DNA of 64,000 nt from Rhizophagus irregularis. Taxonomy: Eukaryota > Glomeromycota > Glomeromycetes > Glomerales > Glomeraceae. A model generated the notes under the pieces. The model was not told where the DNA came from. It made no database searches and was given only the letters and a program-made list of their open reading frames with translations. Position 1 is the stretch's first letter. The number at the start of each line of letters is the position of its first letter. The stretch lies in contig NC_089457.1 of NCBI RefSeq assembly GCF_026210795.1, forward strand, positions 2,480,001 to 2,544,000. Reading direction: 5' to 3'. Shown here piece after piece: positions 21,709-34,216 of this stretch. The position numbers and the translations under genes were made by a program.

Positions 21709-22584
21709 CTTTCAGTATAATTAATTTTCAATTGCTAGTATAATGCCAAATTGCATAAATTAATTTGTACTGATATACTACTATATTTAATTATTTGATA
21801 ATTCAAGTATTAACATTAAAACAAAAAGATTGTTCATTATTTTTTTATAAATTATAACAAAAACTTAGAATATTGATAACATTTTAAAGTTAATGAAAAG
21901 TCAATATAATTTATAAAATCACTTCTAAAAGAAAATCCTATTTCTAAAGAAAAAAAATATTAATACTACTTTCACATATAAAACAAAAAAAATTCCACCC
22001 TATTTTCAACTTACTAAAAATTTCAGTTTAGTTTTTAATCTAGAAACCATTTCTAATAGAAAAAACAATAGAAATGTTAATAATACTTCTAAAATAAACA
22101 AAAATAAAGCTAAAAAATTTTTTACTTACAGTGAGCATTGGAGTTCCAGTCTGAATTTCAAGTTCCTAAGAAAAAAATAAAAGGAATATTATTATGGTAA
22201 TATTTCCAAAAAAATTGACTATACTTTCCTCTTAACTCATATTTTTCCAAGATATTGGTATCTAAAATAATAAATTTTAGATTTAAGAAGTTGCTTTTAA
22301 AGAAAAATAATAAAAAGGAATATTAATATCATTCTAAACCAAATATTTTTTTTAATAAAATGGCCTGTTGTTAAAAAAATATAACAGTAAAGGCCAAAAA
22401 AAAATTTTTATTGAATAAAACGGTTTGTTACAGACCAAAAAAAAATTATTTTATTTTTTTCTTTCAATAAAACGGTTTGTTAAAAGTCAAAAAATTGAAA
22501 AAAAATTATCTATTATCAATCAGATTAGCCGTCAATTACGTATTTTCAAAAATTTATGTATTATACTATACGTAATGCTGCTTA

Positions 22585-22715
22585 TTAGGGAATTCCAAGG
22601 CATTATGCTGCTAATTAGTAGAAAATCGCTGGAATTCCAAGGCGTTATGCTGCTAATTAGTAGAAAATCTCTGGAATTCCAAGGCGTTATGCTGCTAATT
22701 AGTAGAAGACCGCTG
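22585..22715 (+). repeat. short tandem repeat inside copy B
   Basis: About three units of roughly 45 bp with GAATTCCAAGGCGTTATGCT then GCTAATTAGTAGAAAATC, followed by an (AT)n run at 22721-22738. Confidence 0.8.
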
Positions 22716-23243
22716 GAATTATATATATATATATATATTATTAAAAAATACTGTTGACTACGCAAATTAAAATATATGACATATATAAAAATGATTGTTA
22801 TTATGCAAACTATATATATAACCTTTTAAAAAATCTCAAAATCTATGCAAATAAAATTTTATGACTTTTGGAAATTTTACTAATATGGTTAAGCAAACTT
22901 ACATGTGACCTTTATATGTATTTTTCGGGGGTCCTATACTAATTAGCTTTATTAGTAAATATTAAAACCAAATTCATGTAGTTAACCTGGGCAATAATTA
23001 ATTCTTAGCTGTCCAAGAACTCAACAATATTTGGTTATGATATATCAAGTTGCTGAGAGAGCTGTCAGGCTTTGTTTTGAGTTGATTTTAACACATTTAG
23101 ATCTTTTAACCTACATTCAGACGTTATTTAAAAAAAATTTTCAAGTAGATTCCAACATGAGTATTCGGTTGACTCCAAGTATTCTGTTATATATAAGGCT
23201 TCCATAACTAATGAAAAAATTAGGTTAAAAATCTATGCAAGTA

Positions 23244-24165
23244 GAAGAGTTTTATTTCCAAAAGTGCATGAATAACAAGTAGTTAGTTAGTTAGACTTAT
23301 ACTAAATCTAACTATTTGCAAGTTAGTGATGCTAAGTTTAACTATTCACAAAGCAAAAATTTACAAAATAGTTAGTTAGCTCAAGTGATTAGATTAGGAA
23401 ATACTAAGTTTAGCTATTCACAAAGCGTGAGAAACGCCAAGTAGTTAGCTAATTCAGAACTTACTAATCAGCTAATTATTCATAAGGCATAATAATAATT
23501 GCTAAGTAGTTAGTTATTCATAGGTCTACTATAAGGAAGCATAGCTGGTTCCTCTTCCAGAACTAGCAGACTTTATAGACAATTACAAAAAAAAAACTCC
23601 TCAACTAGCCTATTTTTTAGGATTCAGATGCACAAAAGTAAGTAATAATAATAAAAGAAACGGGTAAAAAGGTACTTTTTTTAGTTGTGCTTATTAGTTA
23701 TAAGAAGAGACTAATATATTTTTTGGTTACACTTATTAGTTACAAGAAGAGATTAATATATTTTTGGTCACGTTCATTAGTTACAAAAAAAAACTAATAA
23801 TAATAAAAAGAAGCAGGTGGGAATGTATTTTTTTTAGTCACGCTTATTAGAGAATGATGCAATAGAATATACAATATCATTTATATATTTGGAAAACTCA
23901 ATAGGTGCTACATGATCGAGTATATTGTATTCAAGTGATTTAATCAAAAAATAATTGGCGTAAAAGTCTGACCTAAGGCCTATCTCAAGCAAGCTTCATG
24001 GTTAATTAAAAAAAAGATAGTAATCAATATTTTTTACTCTTTTTATCAACCTCTATCGCGTAAAGAAACTTTTGATCAATCATTTCAGCCAAATTTTCTG
24101 AAATCATCTAACCATCTTTTTTAGAGTTACACAATAGGCTGGACCCTAAACAGTCGATTTATATT
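23244..24165. other. no gene; short dispersed direct repeats
   Basis: GTTAGTTAG and CTAAGTTTA(G/A)CTATTCACAAAGC motifs recur at 23283-23470. GTTACAAGAAGAGA..TAATATATTTTTTGGT-type motifs recur at 23690-23790. No ORF of interest. Confidence 0.4.
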
Positions 24166-24405
24166 GAAGTTTTTCCTCTTGCTTTTTCTATTTTATTTCA
24201 TCAATAACCTTTTTCTTATTCATATTATTTAAGAAAGCATCAATTTCCCTTTTCTCTGATATCTCTTAATTCTTGATGATCCTTAATCTGCAGGCGAGAG
24301 TTAAACCATCCTGGCCATGTATATAAATATGACTCTCGTTCCTCTGATAGTTTTAACCAACCATGAGTTTTATGAATAGGTAAAGAGTTAATAGATACCT
24401 TTAAT
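24165..24405 (-). pseudogene. remnant of an unidentified protein gene, split by an element
   Basis: The minus strand reads VSINSLPIHKTHGWLKLSEE then RESYLYTWPGWFNSRLQIKD, followed after a one-base shift by EIDAFLNNMNKKKVIDEIK and a stop. The frame continues upstream across the insertion at 24406-25739 as MPVCKINDVVLK (about 25745-25785). The residue composition looks like real coding sequence, but I do not recognise the family. Confidence 0.35.
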
Positions 24406-25739
24406 TAGAGGTATGCTCCAAAATCCGTCAATCTGGATATCCGGTCATCCATCCGAAAATTGACCAGATTCGGATTGATCCAATTGTGTCACTGGATTAA
24501 CCAAATGGATCAATGAATATCTGTTCAATTCTTGTATCACCGGTTTGACCAGATTGACTGGATAGTTCAACGGATATCCATTTAATCCATTCAATCTGTT
24601 CAATTTTTTTTTCTTAAAAACATAATTCATATTTATTGTTTATAATTTATTATATAGTAATGTAAATTTATTTATTAATTTGAACCAAATAAAATTATTA
24701 CATTGCTTAAAGTAAACCCACCCACACACTTACCCATATCACAATAGAAAAGAAAAGTTAGTACGTTTCTTCAAAGTAAATTCCAAAAGAACGAACCCCA
24801 CACACTTACTCAATATTCCAAAGAACTCAGGAAGCTGAAATCTACAAAAAAGAATAAAAAAAGAAACGTAATACGTTTCTTCAAAGTAAATTCCAAAAGA
24901 ACGCGCTCCCACACACTTAAACTTACCCAATATCCAAAAGAACCTGAAAAGCCAAAATCTACAAAAAAGAATAAAAAAAGAAACGTTAGTATGTTTCTTC
25001 AAAGTAAATTCGTAAATAACGCACCCTACACACTTACCCAATATCCCAAAGAACCCGGGAAGCTGAAATCTACAAAAAAGAATAAAAAAAAGAAACGTTA
25101 ATACGTTTCTTCAAAGTAAATTCCAAGAGAACGCGTTGCCGCACACTTACCCAATATCCCAAAGAACCCGGAAGCTGAAATCTACAAAAAAAGAATAAAA
25201 AAGAAACGTTAATACATTTCTTCAAAGTAAATTCCAAGAGAATGCGCTTAAAAACACTTACCCACTATCCCAAAAAACTCGGGAAGCTGAAATCTACAAA
25301 AAAGAATAAAGAAAAATGTTAGAAAAATAAATAAATAAAAAAAAATAAAAAGACCTCCTCTAACTTACCTTCAAGCCGAAATCCAGTTCCAGGAAGGTGT
25401 TCTCTAAAAAAACAAAGTAAAGGGAACGTCTTAAGCCGTTTAAGCCGAATTCTGAAGGGAAAAATGACCGAAAACGCTCTCTCTATATTTTTATATTTTT
25501 TCTATATTTTTATATATTTTTTTTTTTTAAAAAAAAAAAGCAAAAAAAAAATACCAGATTTGACCAGATTATCTGATCAATCTGGTCAATCTGATCATCT
25601 GTATAACATCCGATCAATCTGGTATTATCTAACAGATCCATCCAGATTTTCCGAAATCTGTTTATTCTTAATCCGGATCATTCGATCCAGTCAAAAAATG
25701 GATGACGGATTAAACGGATTTCACCGGAGCATACCTCTA
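24406..25739. mobile_element. non-autonomous hAT-like element, TAGAGGTATGCTCC ends
   Basis: 14-bp perfect TIR TAGAGGTATGCTCC at both ends with the perfect 8-bp TSD CCTTTAAT (24398-24405 and 25740-25747). Subterminal regions are packed with CAATCTGG / GGATCAATC motifs, as expected for transposase binding sites. The centre (24735-25320) is a tandem array. No transposase. Confidence 0.9.
24735..25320. repeat. ~114-bp tandem array inside the 24.4-25.7 kb element
   Basis: About five units. Each holds ACGTTTCTTCAAAGTAAATT then CC(A)AGAGAACG, CACACTTACCCAATATCC, and AAGCTGAAATCTACAAAAAA. The frame 24739-25041 (minus) is this repeat translated. Confidence 0.85.
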
Positions 25740-25747
25740 CCTTTAAT

Positions 25748-26400
25748 ACCACATCATTTATTTTGCAAACAGGCATATACTACTTAAGTTAAGCTATAAC
25801 AGAATCAGGTATGATACAGGTTCTTCAGAAGAGAAACCATTCATTTCCTTATTTTCCAATAGTTTTCTATGATTCTCTGCATCTGAATTGAAGTTAAATA
25901 AACTGTTTTAGAAGAATTATCATTTTGTAACTGCTCTGTTCCACTTTCGTGACTCTAACAAGTTTGGCGGTATCTGTCTTATTTTTCTCTAACTTCTCAA
26001 TTCAACCTAAGTTTATTGTTCTCAGCTTTATATTTGGTAGTCTCTTCTATAACTTACTTTAGTAGCTTAGTTTTCTCAGCCTCAAGCTTGGTAACATGTT
26101 GCTTTAATGATTCATATTGTTAGTGTTTAAATCGGTAAAATGTGTAGGTTATTTTATTTTTATCAACTTATTAACCTTTTTGTCAAGAAAAAGTAGGTTA
26201 TTTCATCAACCTGTTAACTTGTTAATGGGTTTTGCCAAGAAAATCTTTTATTAATATATGTGAAAAATAAATACAAATGTTCAGAATATAGCCTGTGATA
26301 CATATTATTTTTGATAAAAAATTTTCTGCAGATTATATGATTATTCCTTAATAAATTTTTTCATCCTTGCTCTCTTACTACCAAGAGAGTCATCAATCTC
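25748..26400. other. no gene recognised
   Basis: AT-rich; scattered minus-strand coding-like residues but no frame that can be assigned. Confidence 0.35.
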
Positions 26401-26700
26401 TATGGCTTTACCCTATCCTTCAACAAGTCCACCTCTCATAACCTTTTTAACATCAAGACAAAGTTCTGCATTATCTTTTATTTCATAGAGGTAGTCAAAC
26501 TCATCATCAAATGTCACAGATACTTTTCTTTTTCTTGTGTTTATATAGAAAGAACTTTCAAGTTGCATTATATTCTGTATGAATCCTGCCACCAAATCCT
26601 TTTATTTTTTCTCTGTTATAGCTATCAACTCCTTATTGATGACATCTATGACTTTTTTGATTGTGTAATTGACTTAGCCTGATGCTTTTTCGCCTACCAT
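26330..26700 (-). pseudogene. possible PD-(D/E)XK or Crinkler-type protein remnant
   Basis: The minus strand reads VNYTIKKVIDVINKELIAIT then EKK, a stop, and LVAGFIQNIMQLESSFYINT then RKRKVSV. The order 'E-x-K, then a helix with Q.xxQLxS, then RKRK' resembles the nuclease-like C-terminal domains abundant in glomeromycete effector-like families. There are two internal stops and no clear ends. Family assignment is tentative. Confidence 0.25.
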
Positions 26701-27704
26701 TTCAAACGTATAATAATCATGTGCATAATCAATAAAAGTGGATAAATAATACCAAACACTTAGTCAAATATGTAAAATTAATACGACTGAATTTGAAACG
26801 AATAGCGTACACAAATTCTATTATTACTTAATATGGAATAAAATCTTTTCATTTGCAATACATTGGAATTAATACAAATGTCATCAGGCCCTTAATTTAG
26901 GAATACATGAATATTTCTATAGTAAAATGTTTATTATATTATTCTTTTGTTTGATATCCCTTTATTCTAACACGTATTTATTAACAACCCTAAAATTATT
27001 CCTAAAATATCGCAGTACAATATTATGATTTAACCTTGATACATTCTCATTCAAAAAATTTTTTCTTGGTAAATTTGAACGTATAGGTAGTTTCATTTGC
27101 CTGAAATATTTTGCTAACTATTTAATAAAAAAATAATAATCCTTCATCATTTTGCGTTGTTCACTTCATGAGATCTTTCAGTTTGAGATGTTTTATATTT
27201 CACAAGATTTTATGTTATAAGATTCTTAGAATCCTGGAATGAAAAAAATGGTTAATAGCATGCAATGCAGCTGTAATAATGCAGCATGGCTAAAGTTAAT
27301 ACATTACGTACTGTACACCATTACTTAAAAATTTATACCTTAATTGTGTAATTGATTCGTTCAGAGATTTATTTTTCAAAAAGTTCCCATTAAGAGCGTA
27401 TACATTTTTATTTCCTTTTTGAAGTTTAGTATGGACTATTTGGCATGACATACTCATTTGCTTCAAACTATCCAAATATGAAATTATAATCTTTTAACAT
27501 GATTAATTTTGTGATACATTCTTAACGTCATCCTGAATCTCATAGGCTGAAGGAGCAAAAAAGCGGAATCACATATATAACAAGATTATATTCAAAAGAA
27601 TAACAGTTTGAACTTATCAATATTATTTTATTATACTAATATAATTCTTATTGCAATTAAAAATCTTTCTATTACCATTTTGTATAAATTCCATATATCT
27701 ATAT
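26701..27704. other. no gene recognised
   Basis: AT-rich spacer; nothing supported on either strand. Confidence 0.4.
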
Positions 27705-28320
27705 TAGAGATGTTAACGGTCCAGTCCAGTCTGTCTTGATCCAGTTTTTATCAGTTCACGGTCCAGAACCAAACTGAAGATTGGGACCGATCAGTCCTAT
27801 AGGACCATGGTCTAGACTATACTTTTCGTCAAAATGACAAAATACTAATTAAATTTATTTTGACAGACGTAATGTATTTTGACAGACATAATTAATTCAT
27901 AGTAATTTTATAATAAATAGTAAATTGGTCTGTTCGCCAAAATATGACGTAATGAATTAGCGGAGAAGTATAGTCTGGACTGCGGTCCCATAAAAAAAAT
28001 TTTTAGCGTTAGTTTGTTACTTCGCATAATTTCTACCAGAATTAACAAAATTTCTTTTTTTGGAATTTTGTGTAACTTTGCGCAACAATGCACTTCAATT
28101 TTCACAAAAAATAAAAATTTCCTTTTTTGGAATTGTGTAATGTTAAACTGCCATAATTCGGGCTGGCATTATGAATTTTGATTAAAAAAATTTCTTATAG
28201 GACTGTTTATAGGACTAACGGTCCTATCGATCCAGTCCTAATAATGCGGTCCAGTCCAAAATTGGTCCTTAGAACTGGACCACAGTCTGGTCAGTCCAAA
28301 CTGGACCGTTAACATTTTTT
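27705..28320. mobile_element. 616-bp hAT-like non-autonomous element with GGTCC subterminal repeats
   Basis: Ends TAGAGATGTTAACGGTCCAG and (reversed right end) AAAAAATGTTAACGGTCCAG. Flanks ATCTATAT (27697-27704) and GTCTATAT (28321-28328), an 8-bp TSD with one mismatch. GGTCC/GGACC occurs many times within about 110 bp of each end. It contains the nested 155-bp MITE 27818-27972. Confidence 0.8.
27818..27972. mobile_element. 155-bp MITE, TATACTT family (copy 1)
   Basis: TATACTTTTCGTCAAAATGA at the left, CGGAGAAGTATA at the right, 7-bp TIR. Flanks GTCTAGAC (27810-27817) and GTCTGGAC (27973-27980), an 8-bp TSD with one substitution. About 95% identical to 40981-41135 and the same length. Confidence 0.92.
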
Positions 28321-28328
28321 GTCTATAT

Positions 28329-28695
28329 GATTCATCAACTATGTAAATCTCAAGAAACTTCTTTAGCTAACTAATAAAACAATTTTACTAATATTTTAAT
28401 AATTAAACTGATACTTATAATTGAATATTTATGAGTCAAAAGCAATAATAATACTAAAAGTGGCTAATTAATGTAAGTAATTAATAAAACCAAAATATAT
28501 TATAAGAAATGTTTCATATTGTAATAAACTCAGGCATAATCATAACTACCTAGTGGAACTGACAAAAATTTCATGATCACATGACCAATTTTGTCAATCA
28601 TACTTAAAATGGATACATATCCGCCAATTTGCAGAATTGAGGATTAATCATCCTTTAGTTACTTAGTTTATGATAAAAATATTCCAAAAACTATT
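28329..28695. other. no gene recognised
   Basis: AT-rich spacer. Confidence 0.4.
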
Positions 28696-28703
28696 ATGGA
28701 AAT

Positions 28704-31700
28704 TAAGGTTGCCAGGTGAAACTCATTTGAGATTTCGCAAAATGTTGAAACTTTACTTAATGATATTTAAACTGGTGACGAAACGTTTTGACAATATCAA
28801 AATGTTGAAACTATGCGAAATGTTGAAACTGTGGCGAAATGTTTTAGCCAATAAAAATGTGATGATCTTGATAATCAGGTGCTATCAATCAGAATATTTT
28901 AATTTACCAAAACTCATTTTCAATAAAATGTTGCTCTTTGCTAGCAATACATTAGTAATATTACAGTTAGCAATACATTACGTTAGCAAAAATTATGTTA
29001 GCAATATTTACTTTGTGTAAGTTAAGGAGACTAAGAGAGTGAACTATTAATAGGTACTGCACGCAAATTGTTTAATACACTTGCTTTTGTACCAGTTAAA
29101 ACTGCTCATACACAAAGACTTGCGGCCAAACAAAGATCCCCTTTAACAAAAATGAATAATTTCTCTTTATTAATTAATTCAAAAGAAACTCTGCCATTAC
29201 AATACAAAGGCCAAAGCTTTATTTAGTACAATGGCAGGTATGTATTTACATTTTTAGTTAAAAAATTTCATCATATTTATTTGGTATTATATTTACTAAT
29301 TTAAATTATTCAAACCAAATCTTAATAGTTAATACTATATAATGATAATGGCTAAGTTATCAATGTGACAATGTGTAAATTACTATAAGGGGTACGCGAA
29401 ATTATATTATTCATTAAAAAAAATTTTTTCGCGTCTCTTTTTTCAAATTTTAATTTTTTATTAAACATTTCTTTAAATGGATTCAATAACACCTATTGAT
29501 CTAGAAACTTAAAGATCTGGAAAGAAAAAACACGCAGGTGGATGACCTTTAGGACCAATTTGGCAGCATTTCATCAAAAAAATCGCAGTTTCTCCTGGAA
29601 AATTTGAAGCTGAGTGTAAATATTGTTCAAAAACATGGAAACACGGCAAAACACCTATTTTAGAGGAACATCTTGCAAACCATTGCTCAAATGTGCCGCA
29701 ACTTATTTTACGTGAATATATGGAGAAGGTTAAAAATCGGGAAAATACTTCTAACAAAAAAAGAAAGGTTGATAAGTCTGTGATCGGTCAAACTACTATA
29801 ACAGCTTTTCATGATTCAACCAACCTTCCAGAAGCAAGGATAAATCGAATCAATTGTGCTCTTGTGAAATTTTTCATTTATTGTGGGATAGCGTATAGAA
29901 TTGTGGAGCACCCTTTTTTTATTGATTTTTTAAAAGAACTTAACGCTGATTATGATCTTCCAACACGAGAATATTTATCTGGCCGTTTACTTGAAACTGA
30001 ATTATGTAATGTCAATGAAAAGATGAATGAGGATATTATGAATCAGCATAATTTGACTCTTGGTAAGTAAATTATGATTCTTTTACCTTTTCTATTATAT
30101 TATATTATTAATTTTAAATTTTCTTATTTCTTTTATTGTAAAGCTCTGGATGGATGGACTTCTGAAAGTCACTAATCCATCTGGAACTTTATACTTCTCA
30201 CGCCATCACGAAAGGAGTATCTGTACCAACTTTCAGATCTATCATTAGATTCGCATACAGTTGAGTATTTGGCTGTACAAATTGAAGAAGTTATCAAAAA
30301 AGTGAAACCTGAACGGATTTCTGCAATTGTGTTAGATAATGCAACCAATATTAGAAAAGCAAGAAAGATTATTAATGAAAAGTATCCAAAAATTGAGAGC
30401 GTTCAGTGTATATTACACTGCATTAATTTAATTGCATGTGATATAGTTAGCCACAATTTTGCAGATAGATTACTTCGTAGAGTAAATATATTATTAACCA
30501 CCTTTTTTCGCAATTCACATATGGCTGGTAAGAGATATACATTAATCTTGCGAATTAGCAAAAGATTCAATATTCAAATATTAATTACATTAATTAATTG
30601 TTGATAATATAGGTGGTAAATTTTGAAAATTGATTGAAGAATCTGGCATTAAAGGCGGTGGTCTTAAATCGTATTGCATAACTAGATGGACCACTTCAAG
30701 TGAATCAGTAAATTCCGTTTTGAATTTAAAACCAGTTCTTGAAAAGGTAATAATATATTAAAATATTATCGAAAATAATAAAAAGATTAAAATTTAAAGT
30801 ACAAACTTTAATTTTAAATATTTATATATTTTTAGATGGCAAATGAGTATGAGAATCTTTTAACCAACTATCGTATAAAGCTAATTATTCAAGAACGAAA
30901 TTTTTTTTCAGATCTTGAAATATTAGCCTTTGTATTAAACCCATTACGAAAGGCTATTTTTTTTTTAGAATCCAGAAGTGCAACTTTAGCGGACTGTTAT
31001 TTAAGTTTGGCTAAACTTGGAGTAGTTCTTAAAAATTTGTCACGAAGCTTTCATTGTAGCTTTCGTAACCATTGCTATGATGTGATAAATAAGTGATTTG
31101 AGGAATTTAATGATGATAAATATCTTCTTTGTTTCTATTTACATCCTCTATTTCGAGATAAGATTATTATATAATTAATCTTAATTTAATTTATTAATTT
31201 AAATTCAAAATTTACAAATTTACTTATATTAATAAATACCTTATTAGATGTTCCTTTAAAAAGTGGTGTTTATGCAAGATTAGCCAAAACAGCTCTGTCT
31301 ATTGGTCAAAATTTAGAATTTGATCTTGAACAATCACGCGCATTATGTTCACAATTGAGCCAATATAGGAAAAAAGAACTACCATTTGATTTGGAATTTG
31401 GTTATGGATTTCAAAAACCAATTAATTGGTGGAATCTAATTGAAACTAAACCTGATCCAGAATCTTTACCTTTAGTTGCTTTACATTTTTTTTCAATTTG
31501 CCCAAATTCCGCATCCTGTGAGAGAGGTTTTTCCAATTTAGGATGACTCACCAATAAGCGTCATTTACAACTAGGAGTCAAGACTTTAGAATCTATGTGC
31601 AAAATGATTACTTATTGGAAATCTAATGCAAGAAAAGAATTTGGTTTTTTCGGTCAAGAAGCAAAGAACAAATTAAAATTAAATAATATTGAATTAATTC

Positions 31701-32494
31701 AAAAAGTTACCGAAGCTTTAGCTGAATCTGATAATATAGATGAAGAAGAGGATAACGAATATGAAAATAACTCGTTTGATAAATCTAGAAAAACCTATAC
31801 GAAGAACAATAAATGGTGAAATTATTCCAAATGATAATGTGATTGTGTTAATTGAAAATATTTGGATTGAAAATGAAATTGATTTATCAAATGATTTAAT
31901 TTTGAATGGTATTGGTAATATACCTAAAGATTTAGATGATGATTTTATTGATAATGAAAAAAATAATAATGATGAAAATATTGTTTTAACAGATGATGAG
32001 ATTGTTGATAATACAAATGGTAGGGGTATATTGAATTACAATGTTAATGACTTATTAAATAAATATGTAAATGAAAATCAATAAATAATTTGTAAATAAA
32101 ATTAATAAAGTCATTTTAAACACATAAAATTTTAAAATTTTATTACTTTAAAAAAATATTTGTACAATTTTTATGATTAATTAAAAGAAATCTGATAGAA
32201 AAATAAAATGTGAGAAATTTTTAATTACACGAAAATCAGATCAAATGTTTTTCTGCAATTTGGTAAATTCGGATAAATGTATTCTAACTTTTATAGGAAA
32301 AGATATACATAATATACTAATTCATATGATTTACTATAGTAAATGGCGAAACTTTATTAAACTACTATATAAAAATATGTCTAAACTTTTCGCAGTTTCG
32401 CAGTTTTGCAATTTTTTTACTTTTTAACAAAATGTTTAAACTAGTTTCGATTTCAACACTTGTCTAAACTTCCAAGTTTCACCAAGCAACCTTA
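28704..32494 (+). mobile_element. hAT transposon, 3.8 kb, degenerate
   Basis: TIRs TAAGGTTGCCAGGTGAAACT and (reversed) TAAGGTTGCTTGGTGAAACT, with the perfect 8-bp TSD ATGGAAAT (28696-28703 and 32495-32502). GCGAAA / TTTCGC subterminal motifs occur at both ends. It carries a BED-hATC transposase pseudogene. Shorter relatives with the same ends lie at 42862-43041 and 54761-55004. Confidence 0.95.
29505..32084 (+). pseudogene. hAT transposase (BED finger + RNase H + hATC), multiple stops
   Basis: Spliced plus-strand gene. A BED zinc finger region (PLGPIWQHFIKK; CKYCSKTW...LEEHLANHC, about 29545-29690) is followed by a first exon ending TLG at 30062. The next exon begins 30144 with ALDGWTSES (first catalytic Asp) and carries VLDNATN (second Asp), QCILHCINLIA and NSHMAG at 30536. 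Further exons hold SYCITRWTTS, SATLADCYLSLAKLG and the C-terminal hATC dimerisation region (NWWNLIETKPD; CERGFSNLG; HLQLGVKTLESM). Premature stops occur near 29541 (TGA), 30172 (TAA), 30626 (TGA), 31094 (TGA) and 31544 (TGA, where hATC has Trp). An Asp/Asn-rich tail (31740-32084) follows in a second frame. Dead copy. Confidence 0.88.
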
Positions 32495-32718
32495 ATGGAA
32501 ATAATCAGATGGACAATACTATCACGTGCATATAATATTTGTAATAAGCGTACGTGAAATTTTCAAAAAACTCATATATTTTAGCTTCCTATTATTTAAA
32601 CCAAACAAAATTATGCTTAATTGAAAGCTCTATTTGAGTAGAATCTACTAATAATATTTTCATAAAAATAAATTTTATATTAGTTAAGTTATTAATTTTG
32701 TAATATATTATTTAGAGT

Positions 32719-32864
32719 AAATTTATTCATCGCACGTGCGATGCATCGCCACTTTCCTTTTTTGTAAATTATTTATGTTGATCAACCTGCTTATACATCG
32801 CCACCCCCCTTAAAATGGCAATGATAAACATAAAAATTTGCATCGCACGTGCGATAAATAAATT
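32719..32864. repeat. 146-bp inverted repeat with ATCGCACGTGCGAT at each end
   Basis: Left AATTTATTCATCGCACGTGC then GATGCAT; right, reversed, AATTTATTTATCGCACGTGC then GATGCA. The 14-bp element ATCGCACGTGCGAT is itself a perfect palindrome, so the pair can form nested hairpins. Probably a small MITE; no clear TSD. Confidence 0.7.
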
Positions 32865-34210
32865 ATTTCTATTATTTATTATTTAAAAAAAAATTATTTT
32901 TTCTGTAACTTATAATTCAAATATAGTAAAATTATACCAAAATAAAGCTTTAAATAAAATAATTCTAATAATATTAAAATAACCCTATTATTGACAAGGA
33001 GTTAAAGAGATTACATAAGTTTCCCACTATCAGATTCTTGAATAAAATTTGCCTAAGTTTAAAATAAATGATAAAACTTTTTATTACTTAAAATTCTTTA
33101 AAATATGATATAAAATAAACAAATAAATAAACAAATAAATCATACTAAGTTTTGCTTTAAGTTCTAGGCTTTTACACTTTTTTACAACTTTACTACATGT
33201 TAAAAACCTTTAGAAACAAATAAAAATAGTTACTTATTATATTTAATGTACAAATAATGTGAAAGACTTTTCTATATTATAAACCCATCTAAATGTTAAA
33301 AATCCATCTTCTTTTGCGTTATTTATTTGTGTTTATAGATAGTATATTCTTTATTTCAAAAGTAAAAGTTCCATTTTTTTTATCAGTCTGCAAAAGATGA
33401 TCATGTAATGCAATTAAAATTAAGGGTTGTAAAACAAATATCATGTTTTTCAAAATTAAATTGTTAAATCCTTAATTTAGACCAGTTCCAAAGATCGGCG
33501 CATATGAAATTAATTTTAATGAAAAATAAAAAATAAGAATAAAATACAACATATATTTTTTAAACTTATATAGTGTGTGTATTTTTGAATGCTAAAATTT
33601 GTTAAAACCTACCTTTATTGCCTAAGTAAATCTGCAGAGCAAGCAAATTTAGATGTAGTATATAAATTTTAAAATTAAATATCTGTAATAAGTTTTATTT
33701 TTTATTTTTTATTTAACAGTAATAGTTAGCAAATACAAATTTTATAAACATATCAAAAATGAAAAAGTAAAATAAAAAAATGAACTAAACTATCAGAAGA
33801 ATCTACTTCGACGGTGGGGCAATTAAACACAAAACTATTAAAGATATAACCAACTACACCTAAAAACCATTTCTTTAATTAACCCACTACCTCCCATACA
33901 CTAGCCGATCTGTAATAAGTTTTATTCTAATAATAATTTTTTTTGTTAAATCTGTTTACCATTTTTGGGAATGATCGATAAAATTGGTCACGTGATCACA
34001 AAAATTTTAGTACCTGCGAAATAAACAATTCAGTCATAAAAAAATATTATCATGTAATCATTGTATAACATCATGTCACACCCTCTTTTCATTTGAACAT
34101 TAGTGGCAAACAAATGTCATAGTGACGTAGATTTTTAATTATATAAATTTCAAACTTACCTACATTATCCTTGCTTTCTTCTAAATTTTCTTAAAATTTA
34201 TAAACAAGTT
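32865..34210. other. no gene recognised
   Basis: About 1.3 kb of AT-rich sequence; nothing supported. Confidence 0.4.
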
Positions 34211-34216
34211 ATACTA

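Larger units (their letters stand above)
21195..22935. mobile_element. non-autonomous TIR element, AGGACCCCG family (copy B)
   Basis: Ends AGGACCCCGAAAAATACATA and, reversed, AGGACCCCCGAAAAATACAT. The perfect 8-bp TSD ATACTAAT lies at 21187-21194 and 22936-22943. 1741 bp, no coding capacity. It contains the nested copy C and a short tandem block at 22580-22710 (GGAATTCCAAGGCRTTATGC then TGCTAATTAGTAGAA, three units). Confidence 0.93.
20563..23243. repeat. segmental duplication, copy 2, split by a TIR element
   Basis: Left part 20563-21194 and right part 22936-23243 together correspond to copy 1 (18833-19640). The missing middle is exactly the inserted element 21195-22935. The insertion therefore post-dates the duplication or hit one copy only. 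Confidence 0.8.
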
